Notes: generated from the sequence alone by a model not told the origin. Numbered from the stretch's first letter, positions 11,361 through 23,012 are shown. The stretch is 64,000 nucleotides of DNA from Isoetes taiwanensis (GCA_021234155.1 JAJEKV010000034.1:10506697-10570696), one strand, 5' to 3'. Numbers and translations are program-made.

Positions 11361-12100
11361 GCGTGGTTTTTTCTGCTCAACTTAGGTTGTAACAGGATTA
11401 ATTCAACTTTAAAATGTCATCTTAGAAGTATTCACGAGTGAAAGATTTGACAATCATGTTGTAAGGTAATAATCGATGAAGCAATTTATCTTCTGCAACA
11501 AAATGTTTTTTCAAATAGACTATTGCTCCTAGAGGTCTGCATATTGAGCATTTATGTTTGCTTTGAAGTGCCCTTTTGCTTGCAATAAATAATCACGTTA
11601 TATACAATCCTATAAACCTTCTAAGTTCCAAATGTCACAAATGCACAAGTCTCCATGTACTTTGTGATAAGTAATCGCTAAAGTTTTCAATGTTATGAGG
11701 AAAGCTTGAGAAGTGTCATAAAAGATGCATTTCCTAGGCAATACGCTCTAAAGTTATCACAATTCTAACATAGCATTGTACGTAAGTTTTGGCCTTTGAG
11801 ATGTTCTCGACTTAAATCCACTATCTTAATTAGTTTTTGAATGTATGCCCAACAGAAAGCCCAGCAACGCTGGGCACTTTTTCTAGTAACTATATAAAAA
11901 CTTTTACAATGTTCAAAAAACTATCATTGTACAGTAATTTACCTAAATGATTTACGAAGTGTATCCACGCGTTTACGCCCTATTAAATCCTTAAGATTAT
12001 CATCAAGAATTCCTTGTTGCCAAGCTCTTGTAACCGCATAATGATACAAAGTCTTGTTGCTTATCTTAAGGCCTATCAGCAAAACAAACAAAATTAGCAT
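11361..12100. other. AT-rich spacer
   Basis: Nothing recognisable as a gene or repeat was found in this 0.7 kb. Confidence 0.45.
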
Positions 12101-13910
12101 TCAAAATTTGGAAACTTGACAACAACAAAAAAGACATAAGATACCCGCTATATTGCCCACGATCTTTCCAACTTTAGCAATCTTGTTCCATCCTAAATTT
12201 GTTTTAACATACCAGCAAGTCGATCCTCCAGCAACAAATATCTTGCTGGCCTTGAGAAAATGGAGATCAGACGCATCTTCACCATCATTTACTGCTGGAA
12301 GTCGTGAAATATATTTTTCCAAGGTCTTGTATAAGTCTTCGTTAACTGATTCATATACCTCAATAGGCTTTCGCAAATCTGATTCTTTACAATTATTCAA
12401 ATCTCCTGGGCTGTTTTTACAAGGCCTTTGCATAAATCTATATGGATACATTATAATAAAAATAAATTCTTACACCAGTAACAACACACACAAAAGTAAA
12501 AAAAATTCATCTAACAAAATGGTCGTAACGATCTTGCATCATTTGAAAATCGTTGTACACCACATTCCAGAGCTCCTTTCCCCCACGAATTAGAAAATTG
12601 GTTATACAGTAGAAGATAACTCGGTTAAGAAGGCCATTTGAAGTCGATAGTGAGAACTGTCCGGCTGCAAGGACCTCCACAATCACCTGTAATAATGCAA
12701 CCCTTGCATCTTAAAGGCAAGCATCTAGTTACTTTAGTTGCAGAAATAGAAATCTTCTAATTACCTTATTAGTTATCATGTTCAAAGGATCTGGGTTTCT
12801 TGGTTGGCTGGCCATAATATTTGCTATCACTTTATTAGCTGCCTCTTTCACCGCAACAAAAAATAGAGGCTCATCCTGACCTGTGTTATGTATACGTTCA
12901 TTTCGTCCTTCTCGCAACAACCTGAATATAAACAATGCCATGGACAAGTAAAAAAAGTTGATGCAACAACCTGAACATAAACAATACCATGCACAAGACA
13001 AAAGAGCTTAAAATAAGCATGATGCCTATTCAACAAAGGGCATGCCTATTCTATTTGAAGCATTATCTTTTCACGATTTTTCCTTGCATGACTATTTAAG
13101 AAAAGACACTCCTATTCTATTTCTAGCATTCTCCTTCCACCTTGCATGGCTATTATAAGGATGTAAGCTAAACATACCTAAAATATTTATGCTGAAACTA
13201 TTATGACACTATAACAGAACTAAACTTAGAATAGAAGATAGCTTACCTTCCAAAAGTAGTTAAGAAATCCTTTATAGTCGTTGCCCTATATGCCTTCCCA
13301 TTTCTTTGCACAACTTGCTGGAGAAAATACACAAGATGCTGACCAAACTCACGGACTTGAATTCATTTCTGAAAATGAAGACACACCAAACAATTTTTCA
13401 CCATATTCTCTCCTCCATTCATAATACCTCTCAGCATAAGCAATATCTTTTCTCTCGGTACTGGGCTTTTTCTTCATAGTGAGAGCCATTATTGCATCAG
13501 CATCGAGAAAGCCCGATTTACTTAGTTTCTTACCATTTCTACCATTAGAGTCTTCAACATCTGATTCTGATTCAGAATCAGAGTCAATCAGATCAACTGG
13601 CAACAGATCCACTGCTAAAATTTCAGAAACAACACGATTTTTCTTTGGAGTGACACAAAGCTTCTTTGAAACTTCTGCATTGCTCCCTTCTAGTGATTCC
13701 TGCTCTTCTTAGTAGGCGTATTCTTCCCTTCCTACTTTTTCGCTGTTGTTTAGCCATCAAAGCATCTTGAGAAATAGAACAAACCTCAGATGATAGATTT
13801 AAGATACCAACGCATTCAGAACCTAAGGAAAATGATGGCTCCATAGCCGTTGCTTCTTCTATCAGCTTCAATCCGGCTATTCTAGCCACTTCTTCTCCTC
13901 CCTTTCTCAT
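12101..13910 (-). pseudogene. Fragmented coding-like region, unrecognised protein
   Basis: Several minus-strand frames line up in the same direction: 13,910-13,623 (MRKGGEEVARIAGLKLIEEA), continuing after a frame change as EEQESLEGSNAEVSKKLCVTP into 13,612-13,349 (DLLPVDLIDSDSESESDVED, then ERYYEWRREYGEKLFGVSS), 13,001-12,729 (LLREGRNERIHNTGQDEPLF, MASQPRNPDPLNMITNKV) and 12,451-12,101 (SPGDLNNCKESDLRKPIEVY, LKASKIFVAGGSTCWYVKTN). The serine/aspartate-rich acidic tract resembles nuclear proteins. This could be a multi-exon gene with introns or a transposon protein. I do not recognise the family and cannot prove the joins. Confidence 0.35.
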
Positions 13911-14592
13911 GTGAACCTCTTTCTCCTCTCTCTCTCATGCAAACCCTCGAACTAGGGTGTTAAGGACGATAACGTCCTGACCCTCTGTTAACGTAGGATC
14001 CCCGTTAATGGACCTGTGCTCTTATATGGCTTGCCATGTAATGTCCACGTAGATCCCTTATTGGAATAGCCGATTGCCCTAACTGTGAGTCTAAGTTCTT
14101 GTATGGCGCATCTTTCTTATGGCGCTACTGGACACCTTGGCAGATTTGTTTGTTACCTTGTCTGATTCCCGCTTTCCTTGAATGGCGATGCCATTTCTAA
14201 CCATTGGCTTCCAAGATTCATCTATTTTTTATGGAGCTAATGGTTCCGAACTACCCCTTTCCCTCCATTTCTTCATGTTTACTTGGTTTGAAGGAGCTCC
14301 AAATCAAGCCATTGATGCACGGATCACTGAGCTGGCAGAAATCTAACCCTTTTTTCTTCTGCATGCAGGATTAGCTTACTTGGAGCAGTTCTTGGAGGGA
14401 TGATTCAAACCTGCATGCACACTATAGAAGGTCAAGAAACTCAGCCTCACATCACAGCAGTGCGAGATTTGTTCATCATTCTTTTTGGTCTGTTTGCATA
14501 AGCCTTCAATCCGTTTACATCCTTTGCCTTCAATCAATCTTTTTGCATCCTTTGCCTTCAATCTGTTTACATAAGCAGACATTTTTTATGAT
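13911..14592. other. Intergenic DNA left of the TRIM
   Basis: No gene recognised. The stretch 14,490-14,580 contains a short internal repeat (CTTCAATC(C/T)GTTTACAT and CCTTTGCCTTCAATC units) that keeps a minus-strand frame open, but it is too short and repetitive to call coding. Confidence 0.4.
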
Positions 14593-15250
14593 CTTCTGTA
14601 ACGTTCCTAACCGACATGCCCTTAACCAACTGGGCAAAACCGTCTAGACATTTATGAGTAGTCACTTCTACCCATTTATGCCGGTGTCTCGGGAACGCCC
14701 CACATGCACATTCAAGGTTCGAATACTCGAGCGGTCTACCATGGGCCCGTTACAGTCTCTCCCACTCATAAGAAGGCATTTTTTATGATCTTCTGTAACG
14801 TTCCTAACCGACATGCCCTTAACCAACTGGGCAAAACCGTCTAGACATTTATGAGTAGTCGCTTCTACCCATTTATGCCGGTGTCTCGGGAACGCCCCAC
14901 ATGCACATTCAAGGTTCGAATACTCGAGCGGTCTACCATGGGCCCGTTACAGTCTCTCCCACTAGAACTATGCTCGTCCTCGAGCATCCAAGGCTATACC
15001 ATGTCACAATGATTACCAAGTCTTTGCAAATTACCCATGCATATAGGCACCCATGGAGACTCGAACTCGAGACCTGCTCTGATACCAACTGTAACATTCC
15101 TAACCGACATGCCCTTAACCAACTGGGCAAAACCGTCTAGACATTTATGAGTAGTCGCTTCTACCCATTTATGCCGGTGTCTCGGGAACACCCACAGGCA
15201 CATTCAAGGTTCGAATACTCGAGTGGTCTACCATGGGCCCGTTACACTTC
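14593..15250 (-). mobile_element. TRIM retroelement with three LTR copies
   Basis: Three near-identical 157-158-bp LTRs lie at 14,597-14,754, 14,794-14,951 and 15,090-15,246, each starting TGTAAC and ending GTTACA. On the minus strand the LTR at 15,246-15,090 is followed by GTTGGTATCAGAGC (15,089-15,076), the tRNA-iMet primer-binding site. The next LTR is preceded by a GTGGGAGAGAC polypurine tract. Outer flanks carry CTTC on both sides (14,593-14,596 and 15,247-15,250), a probable 4-bp target duplication. The internal part is about 138 bp and codes nothing, so it must be mobilised in trans. Confidence 0.88.
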
Positions 15251-15254
15251 TGGT

Positions 15255-15786
15255 CATTATTGTTTTTGATATGCCTTTCCTTTTCTCTTCCTCATTCTGC
15301 TCTATTGATCTAGAAGAAGTGCTTAGGCATTGAAAAGAAATTTGTTGCACCACAGACATTTTTTATGGCCTTCTTGTCAAGGAGAAGGGGTAAGGGCTAG
15401 GCTAAATTATAATTTGTAACAATATTTGTGATTATGCTTTGTGATTATGTTTTTACTTCTCTTGCACATTCTGCTTTGTTGATTCAGTTTGCATTGGACA
15501 GGAGAAAACTAGTGGAATGCTTGAGTGAATAGAGGTATGTAATCATGAAGTTTCCCATTCATATCAGCTATTTTACTTGTAATTTTATATTCTTTTGAAA
15601 GACTAGATATTTTAACATTCTTTTGAAGCTTAGATAATCTATTTTACATTTTTTGAAGCTACATAATTTACTGTCATTTATCATTTGGCAGGGCTATAAA
15701 CTTGTATATTGGTTCATTTGCCATTCAACTCTCTTACATTACTTATGCCTTTAGCTTTCTGATCACTATTCAGCCTATCTTCAACC
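15255..15786. other. 5' flank of the pogo-like element
   Basis: AT-rich and non-coding. Three related A/T-rich segments with TTTTGAAGCT(T/A) at 15,595-15,670 are the only repeats seen. Terminal inverted repeats of the adjacent transposon were looked for and not found. Confidence 0.4.
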
Positions 15787-16131
15787 ATGTATCTAAGAAG
15801 AAATAGAACTACTGCTCCAAATAATGCTCCTCGTCCAAACAATGCCAATCCCGCTAATCCTAAAATTTCTGAAGCCAATGACCATAGACCATCTAAAAGA
15901 TTCTTAACTAGAAAGCCTTTATCTCCTGGAATTGGGAAGAAAGTAGTGAGGAAAGCAGCCAGAGGTGGATGGAACAAGGAACATATGCAGCAGGCTATTG
16001 ATGTAGTTGAGGATGGTCTAATGAGTATTAGAGCATCTGCTAGGCATTATGGCATTCCTCAAACGATCTTAAGGAATCATATTTATGGTATATTAGTAAG
16101 GAAAAACAGGGCAGCATTCCTAGAGGACTAA
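15787..16131 (+). pseudogene. Pogo transposase N-terminus, psq/CENP-B-type HTH
   Basis: The frame starts MYLRRNRTTAPNN and includes a helix-turn-helix of the Psq/CENP-B kind, WNKEHMQQAIDVVEDGLMSI followed by RASARHYGIPQTILRNHIYG, which would bind the transposon ends. It stops after AAFLED. The natural continuation IPRGLTLEEENVLLKWAFDV is in the next frame, so a one-base frameshift near 16,110 separates it from the catalytic part. Confidence 0.8.
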
Positions 16132-17348
16132 CTTTAGAGGAGGAAAATGTTCTTTTAAAGTGGGCTTTTGATGTTGCTGATGAAGGCAGGCCAATTACCC
16201 TAGAGACAATGAGGCAAAGAGTAGCTCAAATGACTATCAACAGAGTTACGTGTTTCAAGAATAGTTTGCCAGGTAAGAAGTGGTGGCATAGCTTTAAAAA
16301 AAGGTATCCTGAAATTAGTCTTAGATCAGCTCAATGTATAGAAATCAGTAGGATGAAAGCCATGACCACAAAAAATCTTCAAAATTTTTACAGTACATTG
16401 CGACAAATATATGAGAAATTGGAACTTGACCCATCTAGGATCTGGAATGCTGATGAAACAGGGGTGCAGGCTGGAAATAGAACAGGTATGAGAGTGTTAG
16501 CGAGAAAGGGAATGAAAAGTGTTAGGGAAACTATTCCAAATAATAGGGAATGGATGACGGTCTTGTGCTGTGTCAATGCTACAGGTTTCAAACTCCCAAA
16601 TCTTTATATCTTTAAGGGTAAGAGGATGAATGGAAATAACTTGCTGGCAGGTTGTGAACCTGGAGCCATAATGAGCTATCAGAAATCTGCATGGATGACA
16701 GATCAACTCTTTTGTGCTTGGCTAGATCATTTTAGAAATACAGTTCCTGGTGGAATTTCCTTGCAAAGACCCCATCTTCTAGTTATTGATGGTCATGGGA
16801 GCCACGTTACCATTGAAACCATATTGAAGGCTAAAGACATAGGACTCCATATTCTTTTGCTTCCTGCACATACCTCTCATAGATCACAGCCTTTAGACAT
16901 GTCTCGTTTTGGACCTTTCAAATCAGCTTTTATAAGACTTAGAGGAGCATTCATGCATGCGCGATATGGTGTGGAGCCAACCAAAGAAGATTTGGCAACA
17001 TTGGTTTCTGTTGCAATCATTAGTTCTTTTAGTCCAATTAATATCTCTGCAGGGTTTTTCAAAACTGGTATTTGGCCATTTAATGAGCAAGCTGTAAGCC
17101 CTGACCTAGTTGTCGATAGGTTAGCAAGAGAATCACAATCTGCATCAGCAAATGCAGATGAAATATTAGACAATGTAAATGTTGAAAATGCAGCAAATGA
17201 GCAGGTTACAGCAAATCAGCAAGTAGAAGTTGCAAATCAGCAAGTAGAATTGGATGGAAATGTAGATACTACATGGAGCAGATTCAGATGGTGCAGCAGG
17301 TACCTCAGGAGCAAATTTAGATGCAGGTACTTTAGGAGCACAAATTAG
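16120..17348 (+). pseudogene. Pogo transposase DDE catalytic domain
   Basis: Cut-and-paste transposase. Upstream of the first Met at 16,209 the frame already reads TLEEENVLLKWAFDVADEGR. It continues with a CENP-B-like second HTH region (WWHSFKKRYPEISLRSAQ) and the three catalytic aspartates: WNADETG near 16,445, LLVIDGHGSH near 16,785 and SQPLDMSRFGPFK near 16,890. FFKTGIWPFN marks the end of the fold. The tail is rich in NQQVE repeats and loses frame near 17,270, where GADSDGAAGTSGANLDAGTL continues in another frame. All catalytic residues are present, so only the frameshifts prevent activity. Confidence 0.9.
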
Positions 17349-17383
17349 GGCAGGTATGCATCTTGCTGATGTTGAAGTTGTAA

Positions 17384-18034
17384 ATGTTAGTGTTAAATGT
17401 TAGTGCTGCTGCAATCAATAGGCCCAAGGTCAAAAGGTTGAGGATGCCAGCTAGTTTAAAAGGGAAACTTTATGTTACATCAAACGAGGTAATTGAGGCA
17501 AGATTAGAAGAACAAAGGAAGGCAGAGGAGGCAGCTAAAGTTAGACAGGAAAAAATGGAAGAGAAGAAGAGGATGCAAGAAGAAAGGAAAGTCGCAAAAG
17601 AAAGAGAGAGAATGAGGAAAGAAGAGGCTAGAAAATCAAGGGAAGAGAAAAGAATGTTAAGAGAGATAGAGAAGAATAGGAAGAGGAAGTCTTTTTATCA
17701 TATAAGCGAGATCCTTGTTTGGGGTAAGCGATGCAAAAGAAGTACAAATCTTAATTGCAAAAATGTTGGAGAGCATGAGCAGGTTAAGCCAAATGAGATT
17801 GTTGAACATGTAAAGGAGCAGAATATTAATAATCAGGTTATTGTACAAGACAATATTTGTACCAGCCAATCCTTGGATTTGTTCGTGAGCCTTCCTATAG
17901 ACGATGGACCTCGAAATATTGACACTCTTGAGTCTCAAGAGGATTCTGAAACCTCTGAGAACAGGACCAAAAGTTTAGACGACGTCTATAGAGCTGAAGC
18001 ACTTGCACATCTGAAATATTTGAATATGATTTAA
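17384..18034 (+). pseudogene. Pogo transposase C-terminal coiled coil
   Basis: A frame of 216 codons: RPKVKRLRMPASLKGKLYVT, then about 90 residues of E/K/R-rich helix (EARLEEQRKAEEAAKVRQEK and on), then an ordinary tail ending LAHLKYLNMI. Charged coiled coils after the DDE domain occur in many pogo/tigger-like proteins and may mediate multimerisation. It follows the catalytic frame with a gap of about 35 bp and most likely belongs to the same protein after a frameshift. Confidence 0.7.
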
Positions 18035-18399
18035 CTTTGTACATCCATTTGTTCTATGCATTCTAAATCAAAGGAATTCAACGTATTTTATGCTGCATTC
18101 AATGTATTTAATTGTGTTTCTCTAGTAAATTAAAGTTTAGGTACTCTTTATTTAAGTTAATTAACTATTTTTTAAATTTCACAAAGTGACAAATCTATTC
18201 TGTTTTGCAGGCCAGCACCTTAGGCTAGTTGACCTTCAAAAGAAGGTTAATTGGAGGTTCAAATCCTTCAATGCTGAATTAGATTAATTGTAGTCTGATT
18301 GTGTCTATTACTTGTAAAATGTTTGGCATCACTTCTATGGTAATATACTGCTCCAAATAGTTGAATTGTAAGAACAATTGTTATCTACTTGGTTCACTA

Positions 18400-18660
18400 A
18401 TAGATAGATAGATAGATAGATAGTATTTTAACGTCACGCCACTAGGCAGCATCCAACTGGACATGTGATCACACACCACTAATGTAGGTAATTCAGTGCA
18501 CCAAATAGAAACTAGGGTGTCACCATCTGCAGGTAAGGTGTGCACCAGTAGAAGATCTTCGGGGCACCAAATATAGGTAAGGACCATGAAGGATAATGCC
18601 TGTGCCATGCTAAAATGCTCCATGTGGTGACAGCCATCACCATGATGGTGGTAAGACCCC
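18400..18660 (-). mobile_element. LINE/SINE 3' end with TATC tail
   Basis: On the minus strand the sequence ends GGCGTGACGTTAAAATACTATC and a (TATC)n tail (18,400-18,422 on the plus strand). The GACGTTAAAATA block is shared with LINE B, and just before it GCC-TAGT-GGC forms the same kind of four-base loop hairpin. The body does not resemble LINE A, B or C coding regions. It could be a SINE using a LINE 3' end or the 3' UTR of a fourth LINE family. Confidence 0.65.
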
Positions 18661-19135
18661 CTCTGATTAACGTTGTTGCAGCGATACTTCTACTGAATAT
18701 TTAGGCACAAAAGCTTCATGTTTTGATGCATTACGTAATAGAGCATATTTTAGAACTGAAATTTAAGTGTTTTGATCGTTTTCATTAATCTGGTAGATCA
18801 AATTTCTGTTAGGTGCACCAATAAAGGGGACCCTACCTTACCCCCCAAAAAACTTTCGGGCCAATGAAAATGTGTCGGGCATGCGCTGCGTGCACGGCCT
18901 CGCCCTCAAAAATTTTTTTGGACGTTATCTACACTATACAACGGATGTGCCTCACGAAATCTATTGACATGAATTGTCTATTTTGCCCTAGTCTGCTCCA
19001 CCTGGTCTGCTTCATATGGTTTGCATGCTTCAGTGCAAAACTTTTGTAGGAATATAGTTTAATTTTCACTTCCATTTTGATCCTGTCTCTAGAAAACCAA
19101 GACTGATAAATATTTAGGTAATCTTAGCAACAAAC
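18661..19135. other. Intergenic DNA
   Basis: No gene or repeat recognised. Confidence 0.4.
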
Positions 19136-19870
19136 CTTAATTGCTTTGTAATATTGTTTATGAATTATAAGTGACGATATATAGAATTTGCACCCTAGGA
19201 TGTTGAGACCTCGAAAAGAGCCAGTGACAGCACCTGAACCATAGACACCTAACCCGACAACTGGTTATGCGAACGGGGATGATCGATATATGCTGACATA
19301 ATGGATTTGCACTGGATCCAAAAAGTTGTTTGGGACTACCCAATTAAAAAGTGACATATAAGCTCGACTCGTGAAGCCAATAAGTTCACACGCATGCTCA
19401 AGAAGCCAATCAAAAGCAGCGTACATGTGTATAAAGAAACAAGCGAAGCACGCAAGATAGCTACAATAAAATGCGACAGTATATGTTAGTAGCAGGCAAG
19501 ATGGCTACAATAAATTGCAACAGTATATTTTAGTAGCACCTTCTGCCAGGTGCCAGGGGAGGGGGGGGGGGTCACAAATGCTACACAAGTCCAATGACGC
19601 TTGGGTCATAGGGGCAAAGGTATATTCTAATCTACTCTAACCTAAACTTCCCTATCAAAAAAGCACTTTCGTGCACTTATGTACATGTTAAACCTATTTA
19701 ATATAAGTGCTTCCTTCAACAAAAAAGGATGTATGATTTTGACTGTGGAGCATGTTTACCTTAACCATACGTAATAAACACTTGAAATTATTGTAAAATT
19801 CTGTGCAGTTTACCATGCGTAATATGTCTCCCGCTGTCTCTAGCGGCGGCACTGCCATGTGGGGTAATCT
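19136..19870 (+). repeat. Duplicated block, copy 1 (contains LINE/SINE-like 3' end)
   Basis: Direct copy of 22,196-23,830, apart from two extra segments in the second copy. It contains a LINE/SINE-like 3' terminus: TGCTACACAAGTCC, an ATGAC-GCTTGG-GTCAT hairpin and a decayed TATTCTAATCTACTCTAACC tail near 19,620-19,645. This parallels the LINE A terminus, TGCTACATAAGTTC with TTCTATTCTATTC. A G11 run lies near 19,560. Confidence 0.85.
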
Positions 19871-20037
19871 TAGCAACAATCCTTAATGGGATGTTTTCAT
19901 TTTTCAATTGTGGCCCTTGATGGGAGGAATCTCATTTTATGCCAGATGAAGGGCCCTCTATTTTTTCCAGGCTGCGACCTATGCAAATTTCAAAGGTGCA
20001 GAATTAAAGCACATGACCATTGCCGTTATGTGAAGCG

Positions 20038-20283
20038 TCACACGGGGGGTGACTCCGGGCAACGAGAGCTGTTGGATAGGCATATTCACCCCTTATTCCT
20101 TAATCTATACCGTACGTAAAGTTCCTCGTTTGTGGGGTATGCAAGTACAAAACTTGCTATATCGTATAACAAGATTCGCAAAATACTATAAGATTTCAAG
20201 CGGAATACTATATGGTGTTTGATTTCGTACGTGCAAAATACAATTATGAGGGCTCTCGCTGCCCTACATCACCCCCCGTGTGA
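20038..20283. mobile_element. MITE with perfect 15-bp terminal inverted repeats
   Basis: TCACACGGGGGGTGA at 20,038-20,052 is perfectly mirrored by TCACCCCCCGTGTGA at 20,269-20,283, bounding 246 bp without coding. A related arm, GTCACCCCCTCTCCGGTGTGAC at about 20,495-20,515, suggests a larger or nested foldback. No target duplication is visible directly outside the perfect arms, so superfamily assignment is open. Confidence 0.6.
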
Positions 20284-20329
20284 ATATGCACCCAAACCAA
20301 AGGGGGTTTAAGGAGGATTTTAATTTAAA

Positions 20330-20435
20330 TGTGTTGGACCCAATGGTTGTGTTAATTAATGTCAATGGTAGTTATGTGTTGGTGGTTAATGTCAATGGTT
20401 GTTATGTGTTGGGGGATTTAATTTTTATATGTTGA
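20330..20435. repeat. Short tandem repeat TTAATGTCAATGG..TTATGTGTTG
   Basis: Two to three units sharing GTCAATGGTNGTTATGTGTTGG follow one another, the last ending in GGGGGATTTAA. A simple local duplication with no other function seen. Confidence 0.55.
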
Positions 20436-21213
20436 ATGTTAATGCTTTGTGTTGCAAAAAAAAAATTTCGGCCCCTTCGGGGCCTTAGGGAACGTCACCC
20501 CCTCTCCGGTGTGACAAAAATTTTAGAATTCAAACCAAAAAAACTAGAATTCATTTGAGGCTTTCATCACCTGTAGCTTTTGAATTTGATCACAATAAAA
20601 CAAATAGAACATAAGTAAAAGTTACCATAAAGATAGAGCAGATTGATCCCATTATTCTGAAAGAAAACCCTCTGTTATTATGCTACATATCGTTACTTCC
20701 GCTACAACTATTTCTCTTTCACAATGACACCATTGTTTATCAATCCATATGATTTTGGATGCTCCATCTCTAGCTTAAAGGTAATGCATGATTCACCTTA
20801 TGGTTCGATTAAAGTTCCAAACCTACAATATAAATGCATTCTTGTGGCCACTATTTGACTGATCTGCGTGACATGGAAAAGGGCGTGGAATAATCCGCCT
20901 GTTGTGTGCATAAGAATCCGTTTGTTGATTGACGCTAAAGGCTGGCTGCTATGAACAATCCGGCAGCCAGGAATATCCAAGAGTTGGAAGCAAATAGAGG
21001 GCCTAAACTTGAATCTGCAGCAAATCTTAGGAAGGAAACAAAAGGGGGTTTTGCAGCACTACATTGTAGAATCAGGAAACCAATACCTTGTAAAAAAAAA
21101 CATTATGCTAACTGAAGAAATATTAAAAAACAAATACCTTTGTAAGTGTGAGCAAAAAATCCATCTCGTGGTAGTAAAATCCACTTCGGCAATAAGAATC
21201 CAAGAGGGCAAGT

Positions 21214-21420
21214 ACACATGCATATGCACACATGCACACACATGCACACATGCACATGCACTTGCACTTGCACATGCACAATACACATGCACTTGCACTT
21301 GCACATGCACAATACACATGCACATGCATATACATGCACATGCACATGAACATGCACATGCACATGCACACACATGCACATGCATGTGCACATGCACATG
21401 CATACACATGTGCAATGTTC
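21214..21420. repeat. CACATG/CACTTG hexanucleotide microsatellite
   Basis: About 200 bp of alternating purine-pyrimidine hexamers (CACATG, GCACTTG, ACACATGC). It keeps several frames open on both strands (His/Met- or Cys/Met-rich); these are artefacts of the repeat. The unit is near-palindromic (CATGCACATG, ACATGTGC), so it can form cruciform or Z-like structures. Confidence 0.9.
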
Positions 21421-21686
21421 ATGCACAAACACATGCAGAGAAAGACAACAACCCTCGGATTGTTCCAACCAACGAAAATCAACGGCCCATAAAGGGTGCA
21501 CTCTAGAAATACTATTTAGTACACCTCAACGAATACAACAACGAAATCATAGAAAAACCATGTGAAAAAACGTATAAAAATCTAAAAGTAACCCCCTGTT
21601 ATTGTGCTACATATTGACATTGCTGTCTCACATTTACATTGTTGTTTCATAATAACGTAGATAGTTACAACAGATATTTACACAGA

Positions 21687-21732
21687 TATGTTCTTGTGTT
21701 TGGGTGCACGGCACTCCAAACACAAGAACATA
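21687..21732. repeat. Perfect 17-bp hairpin
   Basis: TATGTTCTTGTGTTTGG (21,687-21,703) pairs perfectly with CCAAACACAAGAACATA (21,716-21,732). The 12-base loop can itself pair GTGC with GCAC, extending the stem. No terminator or mobile-element context is apparent. Confidence 0.7.
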
Positions 21733-21775
21733 ACAAGAGAAAACAGGAAACACAGAAAGGAGACAAGAGGCTGGT

Positions 21776-22132
21776 CTATTGTGGCACCTTCCTCTTGCTG
21801 GAAGAAGGCATGTCAGGGTCAGCCTCACCTAGGCGCTCCATGCCAGCCAGGCGATCAGGTCTGCACACGGCTGAGGCGAAACCGGCGGCATGGAATGGCC
21901 AGCGACCATCGTGGCCCCCGTTCAATTGTTGCTTGATTCTGACAGCGTCTCCTTCCCCATTCGAGCCAGTGGCATATAAACACGCAGGAGCTTCCCAAAA
22001 CAGGCTCCAAATTTCTTTTCTTACACCATTGAGTTCACTTAAAAAGACATGACACAAAGACAAAACTGAAATAGAAACTTGCCCCTCACAACAAAAAAGC
22101 AGCTCAAACATGCACACACATACCATTTTCAA
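21776..22132 (-). other. Possible 3' exon of a gene, minus strand
   Basis: A minus-strand frame, relatively GC-rich for the area, reads SELNGVRKEIWSLFWEAPAC and on through HAAGFASAVCRPDRLAGMER to SSSKRKVPQ-stop at 21,776. A TTTTTAAG upstream of SELNG could be an acceptor site. It looks more like an exon than random sequence, but no family was recognised and no partner exon was found. Confidence 0.3.
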
Positions 22133-23012
22133 TACAATACAATACCAGAATCATAGTTTCCACCATTGCGAGAATACCCTCCTGCAATACAACGGATTAA
22201 TTGCTTTGTAATATTGTTTATGAATTATAAGTGACGATATATAGAATTTGCACCCTAGGATGTTGAGACCTCGAAAAGAGCCAGTGATAGCACCTGAACC
22301 ATAGACACTTAACCCGACAGATGGTTATGCGAACGGGGATGATCGATATATGCTGACATAATGGATTTGCACTGGATCCAAAAAGTTGTTTGGGACTACC
22401 CAATTCAAAAGTGACATATAAGCTCTCGACTCGTCAATAACAGATATGAGTAACGTCAACAACAGGACGTCATGCAAATTGATTTGTTTTTTTTTTTTTT
22501 TTTTTTTTTTGGGGGATGGTGACGAGGGCAAAGGAACAAGAGGGTTCATAAAAAGTTAGAGACGCACGTGATGCGTATCAAAAAGAACTCACAAGCTACA
22601 GCTCAAAGCTGAAGATAACGATGTTCACACGCATGCTCAAGAAGCCAATCAAAAGCAGTGTACATGTGTATAAAGAAACAAGCGAAGCACGCAAGATGGC
22701 TACTTTAAAGTGCGACAGTGTATGTTAGTAGCACGCAAGATGGCTACAATAAATTGCGATAGTGTATGTTAGTAGCACCTCCTGCCAGGGCCAGGGGAGG
22801 GGGGGTCACAAATGCTACACAAGTCCAATGACGCTTGGGTCATAGGGGCAAAAGTATATTCTAATCTACTCTAACCTAAACTTCCCTATCAAAAATGCAC
22901 TTTCGTGCACTTATGTACATGTTAAACCTATTAATATAAGTGCTTCCTTCAACTAAAAAGGATGTATGATTTTGACTATGGAGCATGTTTACCTTAACCA
23001 TACGTAATAAAC

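Larger units (their letters stand above)
15787..18034 (+). mobile_element. Pogo-like (Tc1/mariner superfamily) DNA transposon body
   Basis: Three consecutive plus-strand frames form one broken transposase gene: DNA-binding domain, DDE catalytic domain and a charged coiled-coil tail. The borders given are those of coding DNA; TIRs and TA target duplications were not identified. Few nonsense changes exist beyond frameshifts near 16,100 and 17,270-17,400, so the copy is fairly young. Confidence 0.8.

Noticed and set aside
18208-18280. tRNA-like sequence (A-box-like TTAGGCTAGTTGACC, B-box-like GGTTCAAATCC, CAGCA/TGCTG ends)
   Set aside because: The T-arm pairs well, but the anticodon arm folds as an eight-pair stem with an AAAA loop and the acceptor has only five pairs, so it is not a canonical tRNA. 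It may be tRNA-derived SINE debris.
21059-21506. Long open frames through the CACATG repeat on both strands
   Set aside because: Open in four or more frames with His/Met or Cys/Met repeats only; an artefact of the hexamer repeat.
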